From positions 664,280,938-664,344,937 of the forward strand of contig NC_081414.1 in the NCBI RefSeq assembly GCF_030272615.1: a stretch of 64,000 nucleotides of DNA, read 5' to 3'. Both the position numbers and the translations under genes were made by a program. Shown here in pieces: positions 42,338 to 55,644 of this stretch. The DNA is from Cryptomeria japonica (Eukaryota; Streptophyta; Pinopsida; Cupressales; Cupressaceae). Every line of letters starts with the position of its first letter. The first letter of the stretch is position 1. Under the pieces are notes generated by a model that saw only the letters and a list, made by a program, of their open reading frames with translations, searched no databases and was not told where the DNA came from.

Positions 42338-43198
42338 TGCACTCTATTGGCCTTTTGTCATTGATGTCATTGATTTGGTCTGGCATGTATGTCTTTGATT
42401 TAGTCTAAAAGTTTTCTTCGATTTATGTTATTTGATTATTTACTTCATGCAGTTTTAAGGTCCAGTATTACTCATATCGGAAGATGTCTTAAGTTTGGTC
42501 CCATCTAGATGCGATGAGAGCAGATTCCTTATGGTGGTTTTGATTTTGGTCCTATCCGGATATGTTAAAGGTGTGTTCTACAAGGCTTTTTGGGATTCAA
42601 GGTAGAAGCTGACACTATGTAAAGACATTTTGGTTACTGTAGCATGTGGATAGTCTGATCTCACCCTTTTTGGTTGAGCTGACATGGTGGTATAATTGAT
42701 CCGGATATATATAGCCATCAGCTTTGCATGTTAGACGCATGGTTGTTGAAAGCCAACTATTTTGTGTATAGTATGTATATGCAAAAAAAATCTATGGATG
42801 TAAATAATGTTATGTGATATATGTACAATGGATGTATAAGATAGTTTGTGCACTTCAAAGGAACTATAGCTTATGCATGTGTCAAATACAACTCTAACAA
42901 TTCAAATTTTGTACTCTATTATCTGATGGTGAGCCTTTTGTATTTGGGAAATGAGCCCAAACTAGCAGTGAGCCAACCCTTTATACTGTGTAACCAGTTA
43001 CATATTGCATTATACCTGAGAGAACACTCTCTCTATGGTTTTTCCCATATTGGGTTTTCCATGTATAAATATAGTGTTATGTGTTAATTTCCTTTACTAC
43101 ATTTAAATTATGTTATGTGATTAGTTAGTTAGAAATTTTAATAAGTTCAAGGGAATATTGATTCATTCATCCCCTCTCAGTCTTCTAAGTATTCAACA
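42338..43198 (+). repeat. LTR of a decayed Copia-like element related to those at 16.9 and 60.9 kb
   Basis: It contains TTTTGTCATTGATG near its start (42353), GGTTTTTCCCATATTGGGTTTTCC near 43038, and the terminus GATTCATTCATCCCCTCTC with CAACA at 43198. The same three blocks occur in order in the LTRs at 16940-17799 and (minus strand) 60893-61928. A decayed primer site (TTAGTATCAAAG) follows at 43200-43211. Confidence 0.65.
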
Positions 43199-43211
43199 AT
43201 TAGTATCAAAG

Positions 43212-43865
43212 TTAAGTCCTTTGGAAGATTTTAACCACTCGAAGGAGATCCAAAAAGTTAAAATTAAGAAAAGATCTTATAAATGCTCTTGAGGATCTTG
43301 AGGCAGTAAAAAATGATAACAAAGATCTGAAAGAAAATGTCCAGCTAGCTAATGAATGTATTGAGAAGCTAAGAGAGAAAATCCAAAATTTTAAAATAAG
43401 ACATAAAGAAGTCAATGAATAACTTAAGTAAGCAAACAACACTATTATAGATTTGAAAGCCAAAAATGAAGACAATGAGAAAACCAAGGAACATCTGAAC
43501 AAAATGATGAAATACAAATAAGAAGAATGCGAGAAGTTAAAGCAAGAAGTAACATCTCTAAAGGTAGATCTAGAGAAAGCAAAGAGACAAGATAGTAAAC
43601 CTAAATTTGGTAAGTCTGACAAGGTGATGTAGATGCAAAGAAGTCTCAGAAACCAAGAAGGAAGAAAAGAATGAATCTAGTGAATGCTCACAATCCAAAA
43701 CAAATCACAAAGAAGATTGACCTCTGGTTAAATCAACAACTACCATGGAGGAAAAAGGTAAGTGTTTGGTCGAGTAGCAAGTAAGTAAGAAAACTACCCT
43801 CTTTAATGGTTCTTGTTATAAATGCAATAAAGCAGGTCATATGGCAGTAGAATGTAGAAGTATCT
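43212..43865 (+). pseudogene. Coiled-coil Gag-like remnant with one zinc knuckle
   Basis: A plus-strand frame with a few stops encodes a lysine/glutamate-rich coiled coil (NALEDLEAVKNDNKDLKEN, then LKAKNEDNEKTKEHLNKMM) and a knuckle CYKCNKAGHMAVEC at about 43810-43852. This is the same plan as the protein at 17871-18980. The frame is cut at 43865 by the Tat element's 5' LTR. Confidence 0.7.
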
Positions 43866-44901
43866 TGTGGAATACCCTAAAAATGGTCATCTAAACCATG
43901 AGCCCCTAATCTCGACAATGTCACCAAGGTTCTAACTAAAGGCAATTAAATAAATCTTGAGCACACAATTAATTTGTAAAATCACCAATGTCACATGGTA
44001 AATCAATTACTCAATATTAATTAAATATTTATTTAATTAATTAAATCATTCCAACAAAATCATTTTTAAACAATTGTCCTATTTATTTTATTGAATATCC
44101 TAGCATATTTAATTAAATAAATCAATTTGCCATTAAATCTTCAAAAAAGGAATTAATTGACAATTTAAAAGAGTTAAAAATTTGAGAAAAGAAATCAATT
44201 GGAGATAATCTTGAAAAACAAATTAAATATTGATAAATAATCTCAAAGAAAGCAATTAAAACAATTAAATATTAAAATTGAATAAAATAGAGAATAAATA
44301 AGTTTTTTCCTAATTTTATCTTAATTTTAGTTCATTTTCCTTTAAAACTGAGAAAAGCATCCAATCACATCAATTCACCTGGATTGTGCTTCTTCTTGGA
44401 AAATATTGACCACTAATCATCATTTGATCTCAGCCGTTGGTTTCTTTCTGAATTTTCTATAAATTCAGGCTCTCATCTCTCATTCAAAAGATCCTGGAGA
44501 ATATATTGTTATTATGTTGTTTTTGCTCTAGGTTCATTGAGAATTTGCATTGAGATATTGCATATTAGTTATTTCATATTGCTTAAATCATTTAGCTTAA
44601 ATATTCATATATTGCTTAAATCATGTTAGATTAATCTTGCATATCTAGCTTAAATCTTGCATCCATTTAGCTCATATTTATGCTCATATAGATTTAAAAA
44701 TCCTTCGTTTACGTGTTGTCTAGTCACTGGATAGCTTAGCAATCTGAGAGCAATATAAACTCACATCTACTAGAAGGCAATGGGTCGCTTTGTAATGGTT
44801 TATTATTCATTGATTATTGATTTACTAACCATGCATCTAATGACTTAATTGAAGTGTTGTGTATTCTAGATACAGATACAGGTCCACTTTTCACACACAC
44901 A
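43866..44901 (+). repeat. 5' LTR of the Tat element
   Basis: It starts TGTGGAATACCC where the older gag frame is cut (preceded by TATCT) and ends CACACACA at 44901, just before the primer site. The middle is AT-rich with AATTAAATA words. The borders are inferred from the interrupted gag and the primer site; no second LTR is available for comparison. Confidence 0.6.
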
Positions 44902-44904
44902 TTT

Positions 44905-44924
44905 TTGGCGCCCATCGTGGGGCC
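44905..44924 (+). promoter_or_regulatory. Tat primer-binding site
   Basis: TTGGCGCCCATCGTGGGGCC follows the LTR end by a few T residues. TGGCGCC-type sites are usual in plant Ty3 elements of the Tat and Athila groups. Confidence 0.75.
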
Positions 44925-47900
44925 TAAAATTCAATACTTTGGCCTCAAAATCACTTTTTTAATCCTACAAGTCTCGTCCGTACAGTCGCTGCTAAATATC
45001 GTACGAGTGTTATTACTGCATCATACGACATTTTGTCAAGGTCTCTGTTTTATCGTACGAATCAAAAAATGGGCTCGTATGAATTTCTGCTTTGAATATT
45101 GTTAGAGTATTCGAGTATTTACTTGATTAATTAAACAATATTTGTTTAATTATTTAAGTTCCCTTTATCTCTTTTACACTTAAGCTAACTTTAGGTGCAT
45201 ATAATTAATTATTATGTGCAAACCTAGGTTTTCCCTTTTAGGGTTTCTTGACCTATTAAAGGTTGAGTTCATTCTTTTCATTGTAAGAATCACATTACAT
45301 ATTTTTGTGAATATTGAGCTCTCTCATTTTGAGCATATTCTCTGTGTATTTGTTTTTCTGTATTTGCTTCCTTGCTTCTCCTTGTAACAGGTTTTTCAGC
45401 TTGCAGAGATCATTTGGGCTCTTGTGGTGTTGTTTTTTTTTAATTTTTTTAATTTTTTTTTACCCTTTTTTGCCCAAAAAAAGGGTTTTTTTTTTTTTTT
45501 CTTTTGGCCATATCTTGGGCATACGGAGTCGTTTTTTCAAAAATGAATAGGCGTCGAAAAGCTGGTTCCGAGCCCGACCTCATGGTATTGGTAATTTTTT
45601 CCAATTTTTCTGTTTGACTATGTTTTTTTCCAGTCAAAGTGAGGTCTTGTTTTTGCACTCCGGGAGCCATAGAATGAGCATCCGACCTCTGTTTTTTGAA
45701 AAGTTTATATTTTTGGAAAGCGTGTGTCGTGTAATTTCTAGATATATGAGTTTTATTTTCAGATTCCGCTCCATGCATATTTTATTTAGATTTTTTCTTT
45801 TTAGCACTCTGGTGGATATCTTGGTTGTTTCAGGTCCTGAGATCTCTTCTCTAGTTAGGATGTCTCTATTTTGGTTTTCGTTTCTTTTTTCAGTCTTCTT
45901 ATCATCGTAGCTTGTATTTATGCAAACGCACTGAGATAAAGTGCCATCATGCATTGTTTACATGGAATCTTGCATATTGTGTGTCTTGTTGTACATGCAC
46001 TCCTTATAAAGTGCCATGAGGGGGTTAATGTTTGCCTTGTTTGCCATCTGTCTTTGTCTAGTGAGTGTTCTTTCCACGACATTCACCTCATGATGTGTGT
46101 CAAGTGAGTGTTCCTTCCACGACACCATGTACTTTTCTTAGCACCTTTGATATTCTTGGTTTTTCGCCGTGCAGTTCTTTTTGGCAGTTCTTTTCAGTGT
46201 TCATGTCCCTCTCCCTCTTCCGCATTATGGGGAGGTTTGTCCTGTTGGTTCTAATGCTTCTATGGTTCGATTGATCAGCTCTTCAAGCTTTGGTTTCTCA
46301 TGCCATCTGCATCTTCAAGTTCAGTGTTTGCCTTATTTGCCATCAGATTCGAGTAGTGTCATTTGAGGGCACTCATGCAGATTATAGTCTTCTCTACCTG
46401 GTCATGTTTTATTTCAGTGGAGGTTCTCCAGATCAGCAGTTATTTTTCGACAGAGTTTGCAGGTTCTTCATGCTTCAGTGATATTCTTTTCCATCTCTTT
46501 TTGGAGTAGAGTTTTGTTCCCACATGGTTTTCTCTATTTCTCCAGTTCATAGAGATTTCATTGTATTTGGGTACCTGATCAGGCCTTGTTGCTAGGACCC
46601 ATCTTTATTGCTTTTAGTAGCTGTTCTAGGTTTTAGCTTCTCCCTAATTCTAGCTTAAGGGGGGGTGTTAGAGTATTCGGGTATTTACTTGATTAATTAA
46701 ACAATATTTGTTTAATTATTTAAGTTCCCTTTATCTCTTTTACACTTAAGCTAACTTTAGGTGCATATAATTAATTATTATGTGCAAACCTAGGTTTTCC
46801 CTTTTAGGGTTTCTTAACCTATTAAAGGTTGAGTTCATTCTTTTCATTGTAAGAATCACATTACATATTTTTGTGAATATTGAGCTCTCTCTTTTTGAGC
46901 ATATTCTCTGTGTATTTGTTTTTCTATATTTGCTTCCTTGCTTCTCCTTGTAACAGGTTTTTCAGCTTGCAGAGATCATTTGGGCTCCTGTGGTGTTGTA
47001 TTTTCTCAACTCCTATAAATATCTGATTCTATATTTTGTCATTCGGCTCTGTGTGAATAGTCGTACGAGCAACTGCTTTTGTCATTTACTTCTATGAGAA
47101 TTGTCGTACAATTCTGTATTCTGTTGGGTTAAAAAAACAAGTTTCATTCTTCAGGTTTTCTGTTCAATTTTGATTACACTGACACTGACCCTAACTGGTT
47201 ATCTATTTATCTAAAGATTTTTTACAGCCTAACTAGTTTCTTGCCAAACACTTGTCAAAGAATTTATCAATCACACATACGCCTGTCAAAGATTAAAAAC
47301 AACATGACCGCTGATGCTTTTTTTTTGCAGGTTGTCTAAAGAAAATAGACCAAACATCGTGTATTCTTTAAATTCATTTTTAGGCACCTAAATTGCTATC
47401 TGGTTAAATAACAAATCTGTATTTCGTGTTTTAAGAAAATTCTGAGAGGTAGGAGAGTATGCTCTTGTCTGTATAGACAATCAAAAATCCAAACCCTTGA
47501 GGCATTTTCTTTAAGTTTGAAATTTGTATATCTTTAGCGGGTCTGCCCTCCCAAGGAGCTAATAACTCTATAGCCATTACAAACAGTGAGAGGGGAATGA
47601 CCCAAGTGGGAATGACTAAACGCCAAGTACTCCAACCCACTATAAAACAAATGTGATTTGATGAAAATCAAGTCAACGACAGTGCTCGGGAATAGCTCTC
47701 CTTTGTACCTTTGGGTATATTAAACCTTGGTTTTCAAGACTGTGAGACCTCTTAATTGAGTTTATACCTTGATGCGCTGAATGGACCCCTTACTAGTTCC
47801 AATTCAAATTAGAAGCTACTTGATTCACCTCTGAAAGGGGGGTACTCTTTGCACAAGAGAGATAGTAACTCTCCCAAGATACTTGTCATTTTGTGCCCCC

Positions 47901-48951
47901 ATTAGCGTTTGGAGTCGGCTAATACAACATTGAGAATCCATTGCATGAGACTCAGCGGTCATATTCTGATTAGCTATTGGGCATGTACCTGAGTCTACAA
48001 GCAAATGTTTTCTTCTCTCACCAATTTCCATAGGGCTTGCATATTGTGATTAGAGTTATTATTCATATTATGTGTTTTTTGTGTGTTCACCCCTCAAAGC
48101 TAAAACTGGAATACCAAAACTGGAGAAAATAACAAACAACTCACTAATAGATTATGTCAGTGTAAAAAAAAAACTAGTCCATGTCAGTCATTGAAAATCA
48201 GTCTTATATCAAAAATTGGTCCTAATTAGTCACTGAAAACTTAGTCCACCTCAAAACTGGTCATGCTCAGTCATTGAAAACTCATAATTTAGCCTTTGTC
48301 TAGTAAACAGTCGTATGAGTCTTCTAATTTATCATCATGTTTTATTTTTTGTGTCTATGATATTCCATCATTCCTAACAATCTATCATTTGATCCTTCAT
48401 CCTGTGTCGTATGAGCCCTTATTGTCTATCGTCTGGTCCCAAGATTTGTCATTTTAGGCTGAATCATGTGTCGTACGATAAAACATTGCATTTATTAGTT
48501 TGTCATTTTAGACATACCCATTTGTCATACGGTTTTAGGTAGCAACTCGTATGAAAGACTATTGTCATCGTCTTGAAGCTCTTACACTGTCGTCTAATCC
48601 TGTAAAAGTTGTCGTACGAATCTTTGATTTTGTCAATCTAGAATAGTCAAACTTGCCTAAAATAGTCTACAGTGAGCATAAAATTGGTTATCATCCTCCT
48701 GAGCATAAGCAGTCTTGATAGTATACCCCTGTCCTTGCACTGCACGATTTTGTCAATCATCTCTAAGCTAGTTAAATCAACATCTTATCAAACCTAAGTT
48801 AACTTAGATAACATCTTACACAGAATAGATCATTCCTAAGACCAAACTAGATCTTAGTTACTCCACTCAATCACTACGTTAAATGAACAACTAGCTACAA
48901 TTTGATCTTGACTTCTGCAACACGTCTATTTCTTGGTCCTGTTGGTTGTAA
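44925..48951 (+). other. Tat 5' leader with recurrent TCGTACGA motifs
   Basis: Apart from the insertion at 45100-46999 this is non-coding. The palindrome TCGTACGA or a one-base variant recurs: near 45000, 45025, 45053, 45075, 47064, 47105, 48308, 48406, 48472, 48521, 48548 and 48613. Short ORFs at 47431-47640 and 47825-48031 have no domain. Confidence 0.55.
45100..46999 (+). mobile_element. Short LTR-type element or deletion derivative, 1.9 kb, with 333-bp direct repeats
   Basis: The repeats 45100-45432 and 46666-46999 both start TGTTAGAGTATTCG and end GTGGTGTTGT and are nearly identical. TAAGGGGGGG directly precedes the second copy, like a polypurine tract. The 1.2-kb interior has no primer site after the first copy. 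Instead it has a T-rich stretch and then a unit homologous to 3935-5000. No clean 5-bp target duplication was found (AATAT on the left, ATTTT on the right). The hydrophobic ORFs inside (45314-45910) come from T-rich sequence and are not called. Confidence 0.6.
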
Positions 48952-50930
48952 ATGCCTATTCAAACCAGAAGTGTTCGCAACAAAATAGACAAAGGAAAAG
49001 GAACATCCTTTTCATCAAACGACAATCCATTCTTTATAGAAAAACTCATCCCAAATAGACCGTCATCGTCACAAATACCAGTTTATGATCTACCAATCTT
49101 TGGTCAGCCCCTATCTCCCACCATGTCTGGAGAAAGGCAAGAAAAACAAGCAGCTAAACACAAAACTTATGACGATATCATTATCCATGATACCAACAGT
49201 GATTCCTCATCAAGTGAATCTGAAGCCTCTGAACCTCCAAAGATCGATATACATAAATGTCAAAAGGATAAAGATTTTCAAAAAATGATGAAGGTTATCA
49301 TGGCTAGAGAAAAATAAGACTATTTTCTAGAACTAGAAAAACAAGGCGCTAAACTTCCTACTGGTTATGATTTGGAGACCCTCGTCACTAAAGAGGAAGA
49401 GACACCATTAGGAGTGGTAAACAAACAATTACAAGCATTACAAATTGAGATCACAGAACTCAAAAACAAGGATAAATCACCAAAACAATATTCTCTGGAC
49501 ACAATATGCCCATTCCCATTTGACAAAAACCTTTACATGCCTTCATTTCCCTCAAAAGTAGAAATGCCTAAGTCTGACAAATATGACGGGAATATAGATC
49601 CTCAAGATCATATCAGAGAATTGTGTGCTTTATGTATGGAGTTCATGCATGACCAAACATATCTCATGCACCTTTTCCCGAGAAGTTTAGGGGGCAAGCT
49701 GTGGAATGGTTCTCAAGTCTACCTATGGGAATACAAAATTTTAAAGAATTGGTCCAACTATTTCTACAACAATACTCCTATAACATTCATCACCCCATCA
49801 CTATGATAGAGCTTTGCAATACCAAACAAAAAATAGGAGAGCCCTTTCTCACTTTTCTCCAACGATGGAGAAATATGTTCTCTAGATATTCACAGACTAT
49901 TATAGATTTTGAGAAGATGGATATCTTTGTCAACAACTTAATACCTGAATTGAAATACAGTGTCTAGATGCAAGTACATCCTTCATTCAACAAAATGGTA
50001 GATAATGCCCTCGGAATGGAAGATGTGCTTATAAATAAGGGAGATATATCACTTTGGAAAGAAACATCGCAAGGTTCTAGTTCTAAAGAAAATAGCAAAT
50101 ACTGGAAATACGACAAAGATAACAAAAGAAACATTGCTAATGATGGAGTGGTAGATACTGTTAAAGCAAAAACAAAATCCACAATATTTAACTTGGCTAG
50201 TAGCATGCAAGCACTCAAGGCAGCTGAAACTACAACAGAAAATCCGCCAGAAAAATCAAGAGAATGGTTTAAAGAGAAACCTTGGCTTTCAAAGCCTAAG
50301 CGTGATCTTACTCCTCTAGATGAATCATATGAATTAGATTTTAAAACTTTATTGGCAAATGATCTGATAACATTGCCAGACAATTCTAGACCATATGATC
50401 CAAAAATTAAACCAAAATGGTGGAGAGAAAATGAATATTGTGACTACCATCGGAACAAGGGACATAACACAAATAATTGCATGAAACTTAGACATGAAAT
50501 TGAAGATCTCATCGACATTGGCAAAATCGTTGTTGGAAATCACGTGACCAATGTTGATCATAAGAACTTTAAAGATCCCTTACCGACTTATGAACAAGGA
50601 GATTCCTCAAAATCCAAGGGAGGTGCTAGAGTCAATCATACCTACACTAACAACGACAACATGATCAACATGATTGAATCTTCCCAACTTGAATATTGCA
50701 ATGTGATCATAATCAAAGATAAACAAAATCAAGCACAAACTGCCAATGCTATGACCCGTTCTCAAAAGAAGGTTACTCTTCAAGGAGCTAGTTCCTCAAC
50801 TTTCGCTCAAACAACATCAAACCTACCAACTCCTTCAAATAGACAAACAGACAAACAAACACAATCACGGCCAAATCAAAACAACTGGCTTCATCATCCT
50901 CTCTTGGTTATAGCATTGTCGAACAATTGA
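48952..50930 (+). pseudogene. Tat gag
   Basis: It starts at ATG 48952 (MPIQTRSVRNKIDKGKG). One frame with a TAA at 49315 covers an N-terminal linker and the start of the capsid (to about 49690). A frameshift then leads to the core Retrotrans_gag motif (AVEWFSSLPMGIQNFKELV and FLTFLQRWRNMFSRY, 49695-49967). After a TAG at 49965-49967 the same frame continues to 50930 with a CCHC-like box CDYHRNKGHNTNNCMKLRHE, the Tat form with His at the second position. The product would form the particle and bind RNA. Confidence 0.85.
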
Positions 50931-51560
50931 AAAGAACTAACGCTAAAATCTCCATTTTGGAACTGCTTAAGATCTCTTCTGCTCATAGAGAGATCTTGGA
51001 CAAGGCTTTGCTCACCACTAGTGTCCCTAAAGATTTAGATGTAGATAGGTTTCAATCTATGGTGGGTCACCTGACTTCGCCTCATTACCTCACTTTCTCT
51101 GAAGAAGATGATAACTCACTGAATCACATGTATAACCAACCATTACACATCAAAGCTATGATCCATAAACACCGAGTTAAACGTGTTTTGATAGATGGAG
51201 GCACTGGGTTGAATATCTATACCTACTATCTACTAACACAGCTGGGATTTTTAAAAAATGTTATTCATCCAATAAACAAAATAACAATCAAAGATTATGA
51301 TGAAGAAGAAAGAACCTCTAAAGGTCTAGTACTATTACCAATCAGGGTAGGACCTGTGGAAAGAGATGTCATCTTTCAGGTCCTTGACCTTCCTCTTTCA
51401 TAAAACATCTTACTAGGCAGGCCATGGATTCATGAAATGAAAGTAGTACCATCTACGTATCATCAATGCTTGAAATTTCCTTATAATGGAGTTGAAGTCA
51501 GTATTCCTAGTGATACAAGCTATACCTGCAATGCATTAACATAGAGTGTTGATGATTTTG
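50927..51560 (+). pseudogene. Tat aspartic protease
   Basis: The frame overlaps the gag stop by 4 bases (50927-50930). A lysine-rich start is followed by VKRVLIDGGTGLNIYTYYLL, in which DGGTG replaces the usual D-[ST]-G catalytic triad context, and later PIRVGPVERDVIFQVLDLP. A TAA at 51401-51403 interrupts, then [12 protein letters not shown] continues in frame, the conserved flank after the protease active site. Confidence 0.8.
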
Positions 51561-51889
51561 TTCCTCATAATAGAGCAACCTCTACAGTTGAAAGTTCAGA
51601 ATCTTTGTTGAAAGATTTAGAGAAGAAATTGAAAATCACAAACACAGACATGGATGGCTACAAGATAGAGCCTATACTCTCACTAATGTCTCTTCCTCCA
51701 TCACCAAGACAGTCGAGAAAATCATCAAAGGTTATGAAGCCACAAACTTCAACTCCAAAAGTCATTTATGATGGTCTCTTTATATAGTCCTCTACTTCCC
51801 TTGCAGATGAAATAGAAGAGGATGTTGTTCTCAAATGGCTTTTCAAAGAAGATAGTGCAAACAAAGAAATACGACATTGTGAGATTTCC

Positions 51890-52140
51890 CTGACACAATA
51901 TGGTCCAAGCTACAAGATGCTTCAATGCATGGGATATTTAGGTACCGGTCCTATAGGCAAGCGTCAAGAAGGTATTGTTGAACCTATTCAGTTACAAACT
52001 AAGTGTGCAAATGATAAATTTGGACTGGGATACGATCCAAGAAAGTCATTAGATCAGAAACATACTTCTCACCATCAACCTAAGTGGAGGAAAAAGGTGG
52101 AGGAAAAAGGTACTACCTTCAACATCATAGGAAATTAATA
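51890..52140 (+). pseudogene. G-patch-like domain between protease and RT
   Basis: The same frame as the protease encodes PSYKMLQCMGYLGTGPIGKR followed by QEGIVEPIQ and FGLGYD. Glycine spacing and the closing GLGY match the G-patch, an RNA-binding domain attached to the protease in several retroelement and retrovirus groups. The segment between this and RT (52140-52925) is acidic linker in shifting frames. Confidence 0.65.
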
Positions 52141-52924
52141 CTCAACAAACTCAGGAAGAGTGTGACGATGAACAAGAAGAATTGCTAACCCAGAGAGAGG
52201 AAGCAGATGGTAATCAAGTTCTGATTATATCATCTATAACAATACATGAAGTAAAAGTTCTAGAGTACATGAGAGAAGAAGTAGATAGAATTAGAGAATT
52301 ATTTACACCACTGAACATTCTGGTCACATATACTGGTAGAAAACAAGTAGATGATTCAAAAATTGATTCAAATGAGTATGAATGGGGTCCAGACCATCTC
52401 TCAGAGACATCTACTATAGAAACCCTTGAACAATCTAGTGATATCACAGATGTGCACAAGAGTTGATACGCTTAAAAATGCAAAAGGAAATAGAAGAAAT
52501 CAGACTAAAAAGACAAGAAGACTATGAACAACAGCTGGAGAAAGAAAGGACACAAGAAATTTCTTCACCTACTAACTCTCCCTCTAATGAGATAGGACAA
52601 ATCAAGTATGGAACTATAAAGAAGAATTAGAAGCTACAAAAGTAGGACCAGTCATCAGTCCAGAGGAAGTTGAATGGAAAAGATGACATGGATTAACAGA
52701 TTCATCAAGGTTATGTCCACAAGTGTGTCAAATACAAGTGATCAATGAACCAAATCATGAAGGAACTTGCAACATCAAATATGTAGGTATTGATACTATA
52801 CATACTTTTACTAAATCACTTGAAGACGAGTCAAAAACTTCATCATATGACTCTAATAACTTAGACAAAAGCTCTATTTATAACAAAAACTATTCAACAA
52901 CATATTATGACTACTCTGTCATGA

Positions 52925-55447
52925 ATGTTGAGATGTTGTCTGCTGACCCTATTACTGTCACACCACCAGTATGTAGTCCAATCTGAAGTAGGGGATGACA
53001 CTAGGAGTAGGTTGGTTGGGTTAGGTCCAATAAATACTAACATGAACTTCAATAATCGTGTTGTAACTCTTCTTGGTCTCAAGACACATACACAAGGTAG
53101 TCTTCTGGAACTCGACTGGTTAGTCCGAAGTCATGAGGATAGTATCATGAACTCCCTTGAACCTGTTCAAACTTTATCTTTGATACATCTTGAACTGATT
53201 GACTATACTCTTTATAACCAACCTGTGAATATACCCACCTTCGCCAATGACTACACACTAGTCTATTATCTTAATGTAGTAGAACCAATGAACTCTTCCA
53301 CCAGTGAGCAAAGCGAGAACATGATAGAAATATACATCAAGTATCTCAGTCACAAAAACCAAAAAAAGAAAAATAAGAGATCTGATGGCGAAAACCACAT
53401 TGTGGCAGCATTAGAATCAAAAATAGTAAAAATAAAGGATGTACCTAAGGGTGAAAACCTCTTTGAGGCACCTGAAGGTGAGATACTTGATATGCTACCA
53501 AGTCACTTCCAAGAAAGGTCTTCAATATCGATTGAACCATCTCAACCAATCAATATTGGAAGTCAAGAGACACCACATATCATTCATTTAGCTCAATCAC
53601 TATCAGTGGAAGAGTTAAAGGGTTTTAGCAACCTCTTTTCAGAAAAGAAGATCAACTTTGAGTGGACATATTCTGATATGCTAGGACTAGATCTTGATCT
53701 CATCATGCATCATCTCTCTATTACACCAGGAGTTAAACTAGTCAAGCAAAAACTTCGTAAGATGCACCCTCATGTGGCACTGCTAGTCAAGACTGAGCTA
53801 GAAAAATTGCTAAAAGCTATATTTATCAGAACTATAGACTATGCAAAATGGATTTCAAACATAATACATGTGTCAAAGGTAGACAAATCTATTAGGGTTT
53901 GCACAGATTTTAGAGATCTCAACAAAGCTTGTCCGAAGGATGACTTTCCATTACCAAACATTGATATGATAGTTGATATGACTGTTGGGTATGAGATGTA
54001 CTCACTAATGGATGAATTCTCCTGCTATAATCATATCAAAATAGCTCCTGACGATCAAGAAAAGACAACTTTCACATGTGCATGGGGAACCTTTTGCTAG
54101 AATGTCATGCCATTTGGGCTAAAGAATGTAGGAGCAACTTACCAAAGAGCGGTAACTACTATCTTTCATGATATGATGCATAAGAATATGAAAGATTATG
54201 TTGATGACACTTTAGTAAAGACTATGAAGAGATCCATGCATATTGAAGAGCTAGGCCCTATACTAGACATAATAGAAAAATTCAAACTCCAGCTAAATCC
54301 AAAAAAGTATGCATTTGGAGTGACATGAAGAAAATTGCCTAGTTACATAATTTCAAAGAAAGGAATTGTGGTTGACCCTGAAATGGTCCAAGCTATAATG
54401 GAAATGCCTCCACCCAAGAATATCAATCAAATGAGAAGTTTACAAGGACGTCTTCAATCAATAAGGCGCTTTATATCTCAGCTAGCAGACAAAGCTCAAC
54501 CCTTCACAAAGGTATTAAGGAAAGGAGTTCAATACAACTGGGATGAAGATTGTGAACAACATCTAAAATAAATCAAAGATTATCTTTCTAATCCACCCAT
54601 ATTGATGCCACCAATTCAAGGTAAACCATTGATTCTATACATATCAGCTATAGATACTTCACTAGGGGCACTTCTGGCACAATAGGATGATAATAAAAAG
54701 GAAAGAGCCATATATTATATCAGTAGAACATTGGTGTCTTATGAAATGAACTATACAATCATAGAAAAGGCTTGTTTGGCGTTAGTCTTTGCATCACAGA
54801 AATTACGACACTACATGTTAGCACACTCTATTAAGCTGGTGGCTAAGATTGATCCACTCAAATATATTCTCAGTAAAGCAACACTTACAGGAAGATTGGC
54901 TAAATGGGTCATGGTTCTTATGGAATTTGATATTGAATATGTGGAACATGAAGCCATAAAAGGATAGTTTATTGCAGACCAACTTGTTGATGCTCCACTT
55001 GAAGACAACCAACCTCTGCATATATAATTTCCTGATGAATCAATCATGCACCTTACTCAACAATCATGGAAGATGTTCTTTGATGGGTCTTTCACTCAAC
55101 ATGGTTTTGGTGCCGGAATACTTTTTATTACTCAAAAATATTCAATCCCAAAATCTTACAAGATTCTCTTCCCTTGCACAAACAACATTGTAGAATATGA
55201 AGCTTTGGTAAATGGGATCAAGTTGGCCATCGAGTGGAAGATTGTTGAATTGCACATGTATGGAGATTCTCAACTCATTATCAACCAAATCAATGATCTA
55301 TATCAGACAAGAGATGAGAAACTGATTCCTTATAAGAGAATGGTGGATGATCTCAAGAAATACTTTACCTTTGTATCATTTCAACAGATCCCTAGATCAG
55401 CAAATAGAGCAGTGGATGCAATGACCACCTTGGCATCTATACCATAG
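52925..55447 (+). pseudogene. Tat reverse transcriptase, RNase H and second (archaeal-type) RNase H
   Basis: A single frame holds all three domains but has at least six stops, mostly TAG. RT (about 53590-54330): VCTDFRDLNKACPKDDFPLP, LMDEFSCYNHIKIAPDD, MPFGLKNVGATYQRA and the YVDD box in MKDYVDDTLVKT. RNase H (54600-54967): ILYISAIDTSLGALLAQ, then NYTIIEKACLALVFA and LRHYMLAH. The second RNase H (55046-55447): MFFDGSFTQHGFGAGILFIT, NIVEYEALVNGIKLAIE, ELHMYGDSQLIINQ and IPRSANRAVDAM, with D, E and D catalytic positions kept. These copy the RNA genome into DNA and remove RNA. Confidence 0.9.
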
Positions 55448-55644
55448 CTACATGAATCTAATTTTCACTTTGAATTCTTGGTCGAAGAGTTAAATTATCC
55501 TACCTATGACTCTCTCGAGTCCCAGATGGTCTGTTCTGTTATTGGATATGACTCATCTCGCTATAGCCACATTTACTCTTACCTGCATGACCAAGTTGTC
55601 CCTGCTAATATTTCTCAAAATAAAAAAGGAACCTAATCCAAAAT

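Noticed and set aside
45314-45954. Overlapping hydrophobic and basic ORFs on both strands
   Set aside because: They arise from T-rich/A-rich interior of the short LTR element. Frames on opposite strands overlap fully and carry no motif.
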